Positions 28,162 to 37,638 of a stretch of DNA of 64,000 nt are shown in pieces. The DNA is from an uncultured Eubacterium sp. (GTDB taxonomy: Bacteria; Bacillota; Clostridia; Lachnospirales; Lachnospiraceae). Location of the stretch: the NCBI GenBank assembly GCA_947088865.1, contig CAMUHY010000001.1:429181-493180 (forward strand). The letters run 5' to 3'. The translations under genes and the position numbers were made by a program. A model generated the notes under the pieces. That model did no database searches. It was not told where the DNA came from and saw only the letters and a program-made list of their open reading frames with translations. Positions within the stretch are counted from its first letter, which is position 1, and every line of letters begins with the position of its first letter.

Positions 28162-28479
28162 ATGGAAAGCGATTTAGGCGCAAAAGTAAAAAAATTGAGA
28201 ATATCTCATGGTTTAACACAAGAGGATGTCGCAAAAGCTCTCGATGTTACACCAGGTTACATTAGCAATGTTGAAAACGGACGTAATCTGATGACATTAC
28301 GTATGCTTTCATATTATGCTGAATTAACTGGTGTTTCTTTGGACTATCTTGCTGGCAGCGTTGACAAGAACTATCAAAATACAGCTCTTGACAACGAAAT
28401 TATGCAGATTGTTCAAAAGCTTGATGCAGACACAAAAGAAAAGCTTATCTCAACGCTTAGAATTTGGAATAAGCAGTAA
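28162..28479 (+). CDS. XRE-family helix-turn-helix regulator
   Basis: A 105-residue protein with an N-terminal HTH_3 domain (about 5-62; KKLRISHGLTQEDVAKALDVTPGYISNVENGRN) and a short C-terminal helix (LDADTKEKLISTLRIW) that could mediate pairing. Its form resembles SinR/SlrR-type regulators, but the targets are unknown. The ATG follows GGAGGG by nine bases. It lies 143 nt after typA on the same strand and ends at an R2 element shared tail-to-tail with the ABC exporter gene. Confidence 0.85.
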   Translation: MESDLGAKVKKLRISHGLTQEDVAKALDVTPGYISNVENGRNLMTLRMLSYYAELTGVSLDYLAGSVDKNYQNTALDNEIMQIVQKLDADTKEKLISTLRIWNKQ

Positions 28480-28507
28480 GACAACCTATTTTTAACGGAT
28501 GCAATTG

Positions 28508-28596
28508 AGGCTGTTGCAAAATGAATCATTCTACAAGGTATAATACCATACATGATATTTGTCACCTTACATAGAGATTTATTTTACAACAGCCCC
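28508..28596. repeat. R2 inverted-repeat element, copy b
   Basis: An 89-bp element between two convergent genes. The ends are AGGCTGTTGCAAAATGAAT and the complement of GGGCTGTTGTAAAATAAAT. The interior also pairs in part (CTACAAGGTA with CACCTTACATAG). It lies 29 nt after the regulator stop and 33 nt from the exporter stop, where a two-way terminator is expected. Confidence 0.75.
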
Positions 28597-28628
28597 TTTT
28601 CTATACATAATATTAATAAGGCTACATA

Positions 28629-30419
28629 TTAACTTTGAATATTTTTCATTTTATAAAATTCACCTTTCAATGCCATCAATTCATCAAAAGTCCCATATTC
28701 TACACATTTTCCGTCATTGATTACAGCAATTTTATCCGCATCGCGAATGGTAGATAAACGATGTGCTACAATAAAGGTGGTTCTATCTTTCGTTAAATTA
28801 TTGACTGCTTCTTGAATCAATTTTTCGGATATACTATCAAGAGCGGATGTTGCTTCGTCCAATATAATCACCTTTGGATTTCTTATCAACGCTCTTGCTA
28901 TGGACACTCTCTGCCTTTGACCGCCTGACAGCTTTCCGCCGTGTTCTCCCACATCTGTGTCTAATCCTTTTGGCAGACTATTAACTAAATCCATTAAATT
29001 GGCAGCCTTTACAACTTCCCATATCATTTCTTCCGTTGCATTTTCCACACCATATGTAATATTTTCTCTCAATGTCCCTGAAAACAAAATAGAAGTTTGA
29101 GGCACAACTGCCAAGTACTTTCTATAACTCCTCAAATTGATTTCCTTCATATCATTTCCATCAATAAGGACATTTCCTTGCGTGGCAAGATTAAAACCAA
29201 TAGCAAGATTTAATATCGTTGTTTTGCCAGAACCTGACTCTCCCACTAAAGCAATCGTTTCTCCCGCTTTTACATGAAGATTCAGATTTTTTAAAACATC
29301 AATATTCGTGTTATGATATTGAAATTTAACGTTTTTAAAGTCAAACTCTCCTGTTACCGTATGCAGTTCTTTCTTTCCATCATTTTTTTCAATATCATCA
29401 GAAAGCAAAACCTCCCCAATAGAATTAACGGATTCAATACCTTTTGCAATGGTAGGGACTAATGTAATAAACGCTGAAACCTGATTGACTATCGTTGCAA
29501 AATAACTCTGATACAATGTAATATCACCCGCTAAAATATTGCCTCTCAATGCAAGAATCCCTGTAAATGCAAGGCATATTATCTGGAATACCTGAAACAC
29601 TGCCCAGCCAACGGAACCAAACACCGATTGAATTACATCTAATTTATATCCTTTTTCTGCCACCGTAAAAAGCTGAATATTCATTTTATCAATTTCTTTT
29701 TCCTCAAGCGCATGAGCCCTTGTGACCGGTATCATCTCAACCATCTCCATCACCTGCGCTGAAGTCTCTTCCATCTCGTGCCGAAACTCATAGTTTCTTT
29801 TTTTCATAATATTTCTAAAAAAAACCATTGTAATTGCGGCAACTGGCGTTGTCAAAAGAAAAAATACAAATACCATCAAGCTTTTTGATATGGTTACGGT
29901 AAGCGCAATAGCAACATTGAGTGCGATATTTAAGGTACTTATCAACATTTGTGTCGATAACGTCTCAACAGCTTCCACATCTCTTATGATTTTTGATTGC
30001 AGCCGCCCCGACTGTGTTTCTGTATGATACGAGATGGACAACTGCTGAAGTTTTTTTACTAAAGCCCTTCTAAGCCCTGTCTCTGCATATCGCGTCGCCA
30101 ACGATTTATATCTTGTATACATATAATTCATTGGAATATTTAACAATATCAATCCTACCATAATAAGCGACTGCATCCATATATCGCTATATGTATTGGA
30201 GCTTCCCGTTGTCACATCATTGATAATATTGGCTGTGACAATCGGCAAGACCCATACTGGACAGTGCTTTACAAAAAAGAAAAACACTGCTGCAAAAAAC
30301 TTGTGATAATTTCCTTTGTATAATCGTAATAAAATAATAAGTGGATGTTTTTGATGTCTTTTATAACATTCAATAAACCAGTTTTCTACATCTACTCCTT
30401 TTGGTGCATGTAAATTCAT
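28629..30419 (-). CDS. ABC exporter, fused membrane and ATPase domains
   Basis: A 596-residue half transporter of the MsbA/LmrA type. Six transmembrane helices occupy about 35-330. The nucleotide-binding domain has Walker A GESGSGKTT, signature LSGGQRQRVS and Walker B VIILDEATSALD. Substrate unknown. The gene starts ten nt after the GH28 gene, as the last member of the carbohydrate enzyme run. It could export a product, but as a homodimeric exporter it would not be the import ATPase for the permeases at 35086-37414; that ATPase (an MsmX-type protein) is presumably encoded elsewhere. Confidence 0.85.
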   Translation of the reverse strand: MNLHAPKGVDVENWFIECYKRHQKHPLIILLRLYKGNYHKFFAAVFFFFVKHCPVWVLPIVTANIINDVTTGSSNTYSDIWMQSLIMVGLILLNIPMNYMYTRYKSLATRYAETGLRRALVKKLQQLSISYHTETQSGRLQSKIIRDVEAVETLSTQMLISTLNIALNVAIALTVTISKSLMVFVFFLLTTPVAAITMVFFRNIMKKRNYEFRHEMEETSAQVMEMVEMIPVTRAHALEEKEIDKMNIQLFTVAEKGYKLDVIQSVFGSVGWAVFQVFQIICLAFTGILALRGNILAGDITLYQSYFATIVNQVSAFITLVPTIAKGIESVNSIGEVLLSDDIEKNDGKKELHTVTGEFDFKNVKFQYHNTNIDVLKNLNLHVKAGETIALVGESGSGKTTILNLAIGFNLATQGNVLIDGNDMKEINLRSYRKYLAVVPQTSILFSGTLRENITYGVENATEEMIWEVVKAANLMDLVNSLPKGLDTDVGEHGGKLSGGQRQRVSIARALIRNPKVIILDEATSALDSISEKLIQEAVNNLTKDRTTFIVAHRLSTIRDADKIAVINDGKCVEYGTFDELMALKGEFYKMKNIQS

Positions 30420-30429
30420 TGTCTATTCC

Positions 30430-31983
30430 CTATTTTATAATCTCATCTACATTATCCGCAACAATAGCCTCGCCTTCACAACCGACTACATGAACATTTT
30501 TTAATATCAATTCTTTAATATTGCTTACAACCATTCCCTGTTTGCAGCCCTCTTCACAGCCAAGCATCATTGCTGCCACACCTGATTTGGCGTCGTCTGC
30601 ATACGAAAAATCAATATTTTCAAAAGTCAATCGCTCTATCTTACTTTCAGGTAAACCGCAAATATAAGTTCCTGCCACATGACAATTGGTTGCTTTTATA
30701 TTTTTAAATGTCAACTTTTTAATAGAAGGTGTCCTGCTATCTACTGGAAGCGCCTTTTTGGTACTCACATATTCTGTTTTTCCATCAGGGTCACAAAAAT
30801 AAAAACTATTGACAACAAAAGGCGTCATTACATTATCCATATCAATATCTTCAAATGAGATATCATCTAAAACCGATAATTTTCCTCTTCCCCTTCTTGT
30901 CTTTACTCTCAATCCTCTATCGGTATTCATAAACAGACAATCCTTAATATGAACATCTTTAACGCCTCCCGCAATTTCACTTCCTACGGTTACAGCACCA
31001 TGTCCATCTCTCATACAACACTGTCTGACAGTCATATTGGACGTTGGCACTTGGTAACGCTCTGCCATATAGATTTTGCCTGATTTGATAGCAATACAGT
31101 CATCACCGACTGAAATATAGGTTCCAAGTACAAGCACATCGGTACAACTCTCTGGGTCTAAACCATCTGTATTATGTGAATTTGCCGGATTTTTAATACT
31201 AATATCAATAAATTTTAAATGCTCGCTAAAATATGGGTGAATCGTCCAAGAAGGTGAATTTTGAACTGTAATTCCGTGCATGGTCACATTACTGCAATGA
31301 TTGATAAAAAACAATCTTGGTCGCCATGCAATATTTCTTATTTTACAATCCTTCCACCAATTTTCAAAACTCGTATTTCCTTCTATTGTTCCCTGTCCTG
31401 TAATAACAACATTTTCAACATTGATACCGCACACAATAGCAGAAAACGTATCCAATGGATTACCTTCCCAAGAACCTAAATTATATTCTTCTTTCTCGTC
31501 ATAAGATTCTATCACACCTGGCAGTATAGGGAATTTTTCTCTTTCCGTATACGCTGAAAGCACTGCATCTTTTGCTAATTCCAATGTCAAATTACTTTTT
31601 AAAAAGATACTTGAAATTTTATATTCACCTGCTGGCACAAGTACTCTTGAATGTGGTGGACAAGACATAATAGCACATTGGATTGCGTTGGTATCATCGT
31701 GTACTCCATCGCCATATGCGCCAAATTCACGCACATTTAAAGTTACAAACTCATAATCGGTACGAACATTTATTGTATTGACTTCTTCCCCATCATATTT
31801 AACCTCAATTTTATAATCCGTATCAGGCTTTAAATCATATATAGAAGTAACGACCTTATTACTTTCCATATACTTTTTATCATTCACATAGATATCATAC
31901 GAATTTTTTGTATAATATTTTCCTGAATCGGTTAATTCTACAACAACGCTTCTGCTTGTTTTTGTCACTAATACTAACTCCAT
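30430..31983 (-). CDS. Glycoside hydrolase family 28 (exo-galacturonidase type)
   Basis: A 517-residue enzyme. A fibronectin-type or beta-sandwich segment fills about 1-75, then a right-handed beta-helix starts at REFGAYGDGVHDDTNAIQ. The GH28 catalytic motifs are complete: NTDGLD, VGDDCIAIKSG, DGHGAVTVGSE and RVKT. It hydrolyses polygalacturonate or oligogalacturonides. No signal peptide is present, so it should act on imported oligomers in the cytoplasm. The ATG overlaps the 3' end of the preceding gene by 10 bases, placing it firmly in the operon. Confidence 0.9.
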   Translation of the reverse strand: MELVLVTKTSRSVVVELTDSGKYYTKNSYDIYVNDKKYMESNKVVTSIYDLKPDTDYKIEVKYDGEEVNTINVRTDYEFVTLNVREFGAYGDGVHDDTNAIQCAIMSCPPHSRVLVPAGEYKISSIFLKSNLTLELAKDAVLSAYTEREKFPILPGVIESYDEKEEYNLGSWEGNPLDTFSAIVCGINVENVVITGQGTIEGNTSFENWWKDCKIRNIAWRPRLFFINHCSNVTMHGITVQNSPSWTIHPYFSEHLKFIDISIKNPANSHNTDGLDPESCTDVLVLGTYISVGDDCIAIKSGKIYMAERYQVPTSNMTVRQCCMRDGHGAVTVGSEIAGGVKDVHIKDCLFMNTDRGLRVKTRRGRGKLSVLDDISFEDIDMDNVMTPFVVNSFYFCDPDGKTEYVSTKKALPVDSRTPSIKKLTFKNIKATNCHVAGTYICGLPESKIERLTFENIDFSYADDAKSGVAAMMLGCEEGCKQGMVVSNIKELILKNVHVVGCEGEAIVADNVDEIIK

Positions 31984-32963
31984 AATACACCACCTTTATT
32001 TATTCCATAATCCTGATATTCTCTGTTTCTTATCCATTCGCTATATCCAAATGCAGCCGCTGCCACATATGCTGCATCAAACATTTGGTCTTGTGTATTG
32101 ATAGAATAAAAAATTTTTTCTAGTAATTGCTCTGCAATATTCTCATATTTTTCGGTAAGCAACGCTTTCATTCGGCAGCCTTTTAATATCACATAGGATA
32201 ACATTGCATATACAGCCTCATCTTGTACATTTTCTTGTGTTTTTGATGAAAGCAATACTGTTACTGCCGCTTTATAGTATTCTTGCAATTTTCGATAAAT
32301 TTCATATAATGGCTGTGCCATCAGCTCCATTGTATCAATCAGAGAAGCTGCATAATATACAAGATTCTCATATAAACATTTATCGGATTCTATTTTCTTT
32401 ATGATTTCCTCTGAATTTTTCATTAACAAATCATAAGGTCTGATATATTTGTCAGAAGAATTTTCACAACTATCAAAGAACACACCACTAGCTACATTAT
32501 ACTGTGCAATAATGTCATTATAATGTTCCTTTCCTCCATTTTTTGTGTCATAATTCATATAAAATGGCTGTGTATAATAGAAATCACTCAATACAATTTC
32601 TTCGCTTTCGCTATTGCTTGAAAAATATCCTATCTTGTTTCGCTGCTGCTTGTCAAAACAAGCCGCAAGCTCTACTGCTTCATCAACATACTTTGAATCA
32701 TGGCTATACTCACCTATATTATAAAATACATTGCCCCATAAATATTTATGGATTCCATCATCTTTTACTAATTCAGCAGCATTTACAACATATTTATCAA
32801 GCATTTGCTGAGCTTTGTCAGCATATTCTTTCTCACTGGTTGCCTTATATAATGCAATCACTGCATTTACAATCATAGCACAATCTTCATTGCTCGCATT
32901 TTGAGCTGCTTTTTCCAGCAAATCCATCAACTTTTTTTCTAATTCCTTATTTCTATTTCTCAT
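31974..32963 (-). CDS. GH105/GH88-like (alpha/alpha)6 protein, possibly degenerate
   Basis: A 329-residue, mostly helical protein without a signal peptide. Repeated helix pairs and the segment IVLSDFYYTQPFYM match the place where unsaturated rhamnogalacturonyl or glucuronyl hydrolases have their conserved Asp-containing motif. The usual tryptophan-rich surroundings are missing, and the protein is about 40 residues shorter than typical. It overlaps the GH43 gene by four bases (ATGA) and the GH28 gene by ten, so its place in the pectin enzyme operon is clear while its activity is not. The family assignment is tentative. Confidence 0.55.
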   Translation of the reverse strand: MRNRNKELEKKLMDLLEKAAQNASNEDCAMIVNAVIALYKATSEKEYADKAQQMLDKYVVNAAELVKDDGIHKYLWGNVFYNIGEYSHDSKYVDEAVELAACFDKQQRNKIGYFSSNSESEEIVLSDFYYTQPFYMNYDTKNGGKEHYNDIIAQYNVASGVFFDSCENSSDKYIRPYDLLMKNSEEIIKKIESDKCLYENLVYYAASLIDTMELMAQPLYEIYRKLQEYYKAAVTVLLSSKTQENVQDEAVYAMLSYVILKGCRMKALLTEKYENIAEQLLEKIFYSINTQDQMFDAAYVAAAAFGYSEWIRNREYQDYGINKGGVLWS

Positions 32964-34915
32964 ATATCCCTCCTATAATCAAAATAATCAAACACTCCAT
33001 ATATAGTATCTGGCGCTGTACCGCCATTTTTATTGATATAATCTAACGTAAATCCACCATCATACGCATACATTCCAACCATAGCGCCTGTAAAGCGTTT
33101 GCCTTTCTTTAGACCTTCATCGCACAGATAATATACATTTGTCAATGTATCTACATGTTGGTATTCTTCACCATCATAACTAAAATAAAATGCTCTTGTA
33201 AGATAATTGACATTCACTTTTAAATAAATATCCTTTTTACTGCAATCTACTTGTATTTCTTTTCCTTCTATGTATCCATCCACATATTCCATCACTTTAA
33301 TAAGAAGTCTTGGCTGCTCCTCTGTTGTTGCAAAGATGCCAAATTTAACAAATGTATTTTCATCATAATAGCATGTTATTCCCACATCTTGACCTGGATA
33401 AATATCTGGCATCTTCATCTTGCATACACACGAAAATTTAAAATCACTCTGCCTTCTTAATAAGATATTGCGCGCATGCATCGAGCTTAAATCTTCTTTA
33501 CTTCCCTTTATATATACATATGAATTTTTTAATACAATACCGTCCATTTCTGGCGGTCTTGGAAATACCCAATTGGTGCCTAACCATTGCTCTTTAAAAT
33601 CATCAAAATCGCTTTCTTCCCATATCATTTCAGGCAAATCTGGTTTTATCTGTAAAGTACTTGGTCCATCAAGATTATTGACAATTGGCCAGCCGTCTGC
33701 CGTCCATGTAATTGGGTCTAGGGCAGTCTCTCTTCCCAATAGGCTGTATCCTTCCCCTATTTTCCGCCCGCACAGATAAACCATATACCACTGTCCATTT
33801 TGTGTCTGTACTGGTTTTCCATGACCACATCGCTGTATAATAGCTCCCTCATCCATTTGTCTCATAATTGGATTATAAGGACAAGGCTCATATCTTCCCA
33901 TCAGTTCTTTACTTCTTGACACTGTAATTCGATGTTCTGGTCCTGTGCCGCCCTCTGCCTCAAATAGATAATAATAACCATCTTTTTTTAATAAATGAGG
34001 TCCTTCTGGCGCACGTTTATTATCTCCATAATACAAAAGTTTTGCCTCGCCAATTTGTTTGGTAGCTTCTTTATTAATTGGCAGAATCCTTGCGCCTCGA
34101 TTTAAGAGCATATATCTCTTTCCATCGTCATCTGTAAAGAGTGATGGGTCAATACCATCCTCATCAATAATAGCAGGTTCGCTATATGGTCCTTCTGGGG
34201 TTTCTGAAGACACAATAATCTGCTTTCTATAAACTGTTCCATCATCGTTTAAACGATATGTTGCTGTAATATAAAATTTGCCTTCATAATAAGAAATATC
34301 AGGCGCCCAATAACCTCTTCCGCCCTCAAGATTATCCAGTCTCGCCCATTGTGGATTAACAATAGCATGTCCTATAATCTTCCAATGCACTAAATCTTTC
34401 GACATTGAAACAGGGATACATGGAAAATAAATAAAAGAAGAATTAACCATATAATACGTATCTTCCACTCGAATAATAGATGGGTCTGGATACATACCTG
34501 TCCTTATAGGATTTCTATATAAATCTTTATATTTTGCACCAATTTCCTGCTCAAAATATTCTAGTAAACTAAAGTATTTATTATCTGCTGCAATATCCAT
34601 TGGTGTGGACAAATTAATATCCCCTGTCAAAGGAGATATTCCTACCCGTTCAACTAAATATTTACACACGTCAACATTCCCTGACATAGCACCATAGTGT
34701 AATATATTCTTATGTTCATTATCATATATGTTCATACTTGCGCGTGAATATTCTACAATATACCGTACAAGCTTTAAATTGCCTGTCTTAGCTGCCAGTA
34801 ATGCCATAAGCACACCATGTTCATCAACCTCATCTATTTTTGACGGCTCATGTTCAAGAATATTTTTAACCATATCAACATTTTCTAAATATATCGCATC
34901 TACTAAATTATCCAT
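32960..34915 (-). CDS. Ankyrin-repeat/GH43 fusion glycosidase
   Basis: A 651-residue protein. Ankyrin repeats fill about 1-125 (MDNLVDAIYLENVDMVKNIL..., GVLMALLAAKTGNLKLVRYI, NILHYGAMSGNVDVCKYLVE). A GH43 five-bladed beta-propeller follows (about 135-450). It has the base Asp144 in MYPDPSI, the second Asp in DGIDPSLF and the acid Glu in APEGPHLLKKDGYYY. A C-terminal concanavalin-like beta-sandwich as in beta-xylosidases fills about 460-650. No signal peptide is present: a cytoplasmic arabinofuranosidase or xylosidase. The start at 34915 follows AAGGAGGG. It is the first gene of the enzyme run. Ankyrin domains bind proteins, so this enzyme may sit in an intracellular complex; the partner is unknown. 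Confidence 0.85.
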   Translation of the reverse strand: MDNLVDAIYLENVDMVKNILEHEPSKIDEVDEHGVLMALLAAKTGNLKLVRYIVEYSRASMNIYDNEHKNILHYGAMSGNVDVCKYLVERVGISPLTGDINLSTPMDIAADNKYFSLLEYFEQEIGAKYKDLYRNPIRTGMYPDPSIIRVEDTYYMVNSSFIYFPCIPVSMSKDLVHWKIIGHAIVNPQWARLDNLEGGRGYWAPDISYYEGKFYITATYRLNDDGTVYRKQIIVSSETPEGPYSEPAIIDEDGIDPSLFTDDDGKRYMLLNRGARILPINKEATKQIGEAKLLYYGDNKRAPEGPHLLKKDGYYYLFEAEGGTGPEHRITVSRSKELMGRYEPCPYNPIMRQMDEGAIIQRCGHGKPVQTQNGQWYMVYLCGRKIGEGYSLLGRETALDPITWTADGWPIVNNLDGPSTLQIKPDLPEMIWEESDFDDFKEQWLGTNWVFPRPPEMDGIVLKNSYVYIKGSKEDLSSMHARNILLRRQSDFKFSCVCKMKMPDIYPGQDVGITCYYDENTFVKFGIFATTEEQPRLLIKVMEYVDGYIEGKEIQVDCSKKDIYLKVNVNYLTRAFYFSYDGEEYQHVDTLTNVYYLCDEGLKKGKRFTGAMVGMYAYDGGFTLDYINKNGGTAPDTIYGVFDYFDYRRDI

Positions 34916-35036
34916 ATGTACCCTCCTTATACTATTTATAATAAACACTTGCAATTTTTTACTTTTAACCTTAGTATACCTTACCATGAATCTTTTTTCT
35001 ACATAAATAATGCCTCAAACAAAAATTTTTACATAT

Positions 35037-35070
35037 AAAAAACCGGTCCGAATAAATCGAACCGGTTTTA
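35037..35070 (-). terminator. Terminator after the transporter operon
   Basis: AAAACCGGTTCGA and TCGGACCGGTTTT pair around a short loop and are followed on the minus strand by a T-run. It lies 16 nt after the permease stop and separates the transporter transcript from the enzyme genes. Confidence 0.85.
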
Positions 35071-35085
35071 AATGATACGTATTTA

Positions 35086-35949
35086 TTATTCCTTAACAGC
35101 TCCTACGTTAACACCTTGAACAAAGTATTTTTGGCAGAATGGATAAATAATTGCAAATGGTAAAATTGCAACAATAACCGCTGCTGAAGAAATTGTATTT
35201 GGGTCAACTGTATCATCATTAGGAATATCAGATTCCATAACCATAGCACGAAGACGAATTTGGAAGTTCCACAAATCGTTCTTATTAATATAAATCTTAA
35301 AGTTTGTATAGTCATTCCAGAACTGTACGGCAAACATCAAACCAATAGAAGCAAGAGCTGCCTTTGACAATGGAAGCACAATCTTAAAGAATATACCCAT
35401 CGGTGAACAACCATCAATCTGCGCGGCTTCAAATAAGGACTCGGGGATACCTTCAAAGAAGTTCCGCATCAATACCAGATTATAGACATTAATTGCCATT
35501 GGCAAAATAACCGCCCATATCGTATTAATCAAATTCAAATTTTTCATAACGAGGTACTTAGGAATCATACCACCGTCAAAAATCATTGTGAAAAGTAACA
35601 TATACGCAAAGAAGTTTCTACCAGGCATTTCCCATTGGATTAATACATAACCGCCAAGCGTTACAAGTAATAATCCGACAAATGTACCAATAACTGTTGT
35701 TATACAAGAAATATAAAATGGTCTGTATAAAGCACTACGTGAAATAATAGCATTATAACCACCCCAAGTAAATTCTGATGGCAACCATTTAAAACTATAT
35801 GCTGAACGTGCATCAAAGGAGTCTACAATTACCTTCCAAATTGGAAGCATAATTGCCAACGATATTACTATAAACAAAACAGCATTAACAATCGGGAAGA
35901 TTTTGATTTTCTTCTTCTTTTTAGCAACTACTACTGTATTATCACTCAT
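35086..35949 (-). CDS. ABC carbohydrate permease, MalG/LplC type
   Basis: A 287-residue inner-membrane subunit with six helices and the EAA loop (EAAQIDGCSPMGIFFKIVLPLSKAA), which contacts the ATPase. The family imports oligosaccharides together with a lipoprotein and a second permease, both encoded just upstream. The start follows GGAGGGATAGATA. The spacing of 13 nt to the first permease supports co-transcription and co-translation. The substrate is inferred as pectin-derived oligomers from the neighbouring GH28 and GH43 genes. Confidence 0.9.
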   Translation of the reverse strand: MSDNTVVVAKKKKKIKIFPIVNAVLFIVISLAIMLPIWKVIVDSFDARSAYSFKWLPSEFTWGGYNAIISRSALYRPFYISCITTVIGTFVGLLLVTLGGYVLIQWEMPGRNFFAYMLLFTMIFDGGMIPKYLVMKNLNLINTIWAVILPMAINVYNLVLMRNFFEGIPESLFEAAQIDGCSPMGIFFKIVLPLSKAALASIGLMFAVQFWNDYTNFKIYINKNDLWNFQIRLRAMVMESDIPNDDTVDPNTISSAAVIVAILPFAIIYPFCQKYFVQGVNVGAVKE

Positions 35950-35962
35950 TATCTATCCCTCC

Positions 35963-37414
35963 TTATACAATTCCACGTCCGCGTACTTTCTTACTTGCAT
36001 AGTTACAGCCTAATACAAGAATCATACCAACGAACGATTTAAACAAACCAACGGCCGTAGAGTAACCATAATCGGAGTTACCACTACTAAATGTCTTATT
36101 GTAAATATATGTCTGCAATACTTGTGCAACATTCAATACCGCATTATTCATAGTTACAAATACAGATTCAAAAAGGTTCATAACCTTAGCAAGATTAAGA
36201 ATAAATACTGTAATAATTGTGTTTGCTAATGCAGGAAGTGTTATGTATATCAATCTCTTCCATCTGTTAGCACCATCAATCTGGGCTGCTTCATAAAGGT
36301 CTGGACTGATTCCTGAAAGTGTAGCCAAGAAAAGAATAGTTCCCCAACCAGTATCTTTCCATACATTCATTACATAGAACGTACCACGCCAATATTGTTC
36401 TGAACCTAAGAAGAATATTGGTTCATCAACCAGATGCCAATCCAACAACAAACTATTTACAACACCTGTTGGGTTTGGGTCAAGAATCATCTTAAATACA
36501 GAAGCAACAACAACCCATGACATAAAGTGAGGTAAATATACAATTGTCTGTACAGTCTTCTTAAAGCCAAGTGATACAATCTCATTCAAAAGAAGTGAGA
36601 TAATAACAGCAGCACCTGTATTTAATATCAATTTAATGATAGAAAGAATCAAGGTATTCTTAAATGCCTGCCAAAAATAAATATCATTGGTGAACATCTG
36701 ATTAAAGTGATACAGACCAGCATAGTAAGGTCCCTTAATTACATACTTTGTAAATGCGTAACGGCAACCAAGCATTGGCCAGTAGTTAAACAATAATACC
36801 ATTATAAGAACTGGCAAAAACATAAGATAGAAGCCTCTGTAATAATACATCTTCTTCCATATGCTTTGGTTAATAGAGTTTGTAAGAAATCTCTTATCAA
36901 CACCAAGGTCCTTCTTAAAGTACTTCATGATATCGATAAAACATCCTGCAATTGCAACGATGATACCAAGTATAAATACATAGGTTCCTGCACCTACTGT
37001 ATATTCTGGCTTTGACAATAAATCGGTCAATTTGAATACTTCATAAGAATTTCTGCTAGCATAAAGTCTAAAATCCATAGCAACAAATGCTACAATAAAG
37101 ATAATAGCTGAAATTGCAGTTGGAATAATAGACAACATATCGCGTCTGGCAACAAGCAACAGAATCGCCGCAACAATAACAACAATTTGAATATACCACA
37201 AAATTGGCATATCAATACTCATGAAACTGTAGGCATCGGTGATTTCGTCTGTATTTTGTACAAATGGTAATAAACCGCCCACCAGAGCAATTACTAGACC
37301 TATAACAGCAATTACCTTAAGATTTCCTGAATGTTTATCATCAATTATCTCACCACACTTAGGACATACCTTAGCGCTTTTTGGTAATTCTGTATTACAA
37401 GACTTACATTGCAT
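35963..37414 (-). CDS. ABC carbohydrate permease (LplB type) with zinc-ribbon and membrane extension
   Basis: A 483-residue protein, about 165 residues longer than usual LplB permeases. The N-terminus has a zinc ribbon (CKSCNTELPKSAKVCPKCG, about residues 3-20). About four extra transmembrane segments follow (about 35-165). The normal permease starts near MYYYRGFYLMFLPVLIM and carries the EAA loop (YEAAQIDGANRWKRLIYITLP). The start is taken as the ATG at 37414; the ATG six bases upstream is only one base from AAGG. The extension is continuous in frame, not an annotation artefact of a stop loss as far as the sequence shows. It may sense or regulate transport. Confidence 0.88.
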   Translation of the reverse strand: MQCKSCNTELPKSAKVCPKCGEIIDDKHSGNLKVIAVIGLVIALVGGLLPFVQNTDEITDAYSFMSIDMPILWYIQIVVIVAAILLLVARRDMLSIIPTAISAIIFIVAFVAMDFRLYASRNSYEVFKLTDLLSKPEYTVGAGTYVFILGIIVAIAGCFIDIMKYFKKDLGVDKRFLTNSINQSIWKKMYYYRGFYLMFLPVLIMVLLFNYWPMLGCRYAFTKYVIKGPYYAGLYHFNQMFTNDIYFWQAFKNTLILSIIKLILNTGAAVIISLLLNEIVSLGFKKTVQTIVYLPHFMSWVVVASVFKMILDPNPTGVVNSLLLDWHLVDEPIFFLGSEQYWRGTFYVMNVWKDTGWGTILFLATLSGISPDLYEAAQIDGANRWKRLIYITLPALANTIITVFILNLAKVMNLFESVFVTMNNAVLNVAQVLQTYIYNKTFSSGNSDYGYSTAVGLFKSFVGMILVLGCNYASKKVRGRGIV

Positions 37415-37470
37415 CTTCATACCTTCTTTCTAAATTATTATAGTAATTCTAAGCCTACATCTAGTATGCT

Positions 37471-37497
37471 GACAGGTGTCATTTTACGACACCTATC
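37471..37497 (-). other. Stem-loop in the lipoprotein-permease spacer
   Basis: GACAGGTGTC and GACACCTATC pair across seven bases. It lies 50-80 nt before the permease start and would form in the polycistronic mRNA. A role in mRNA stability is possible but not shown. Confidence 0.45.
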
Positions 37498-37558
37498 AAT
37501 ATTTGCACTGCAAACTTGACAATGTCTTTGACACATCTACATTTAAGTAAGCTAAAAA

Positions 37559-37601
37559 CAAGAATCCATCCAGGCTCTAACCACCCGGAAGTGGATTCTT
37601 G
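37559..37601 (-). terminator. Attenuating terminator between binding protein and permeases
   Basis: CAAGAATCCA and TGGATTCTTG form a 10-bp stem, followed on the minus strand by TTTTTA. It is placed 40 nt after the lipoprotein stop. Partial termination here would give more binding protein than permease, the usual ratio for such systems. Confidence 0.7.
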
Positions 37602-37638
37602 CTATGTGGTAGTAAACTACCAAATTATTTCATTTTAA

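Noticed and set aside
28629-30419. The ABC protein as energy source of the sugar importer
   Set aside because: It has its own fused six-helix exporter domain; importers of this class use a separate MsmX-type ATPase.
34916-35036. A TTGCAA-17-TATAAG promoter before the GH43 gene
   Set aside because: The -10 box would run directly into the ribosome site AAGGAGGG, leaving no room for a transcript start before it.
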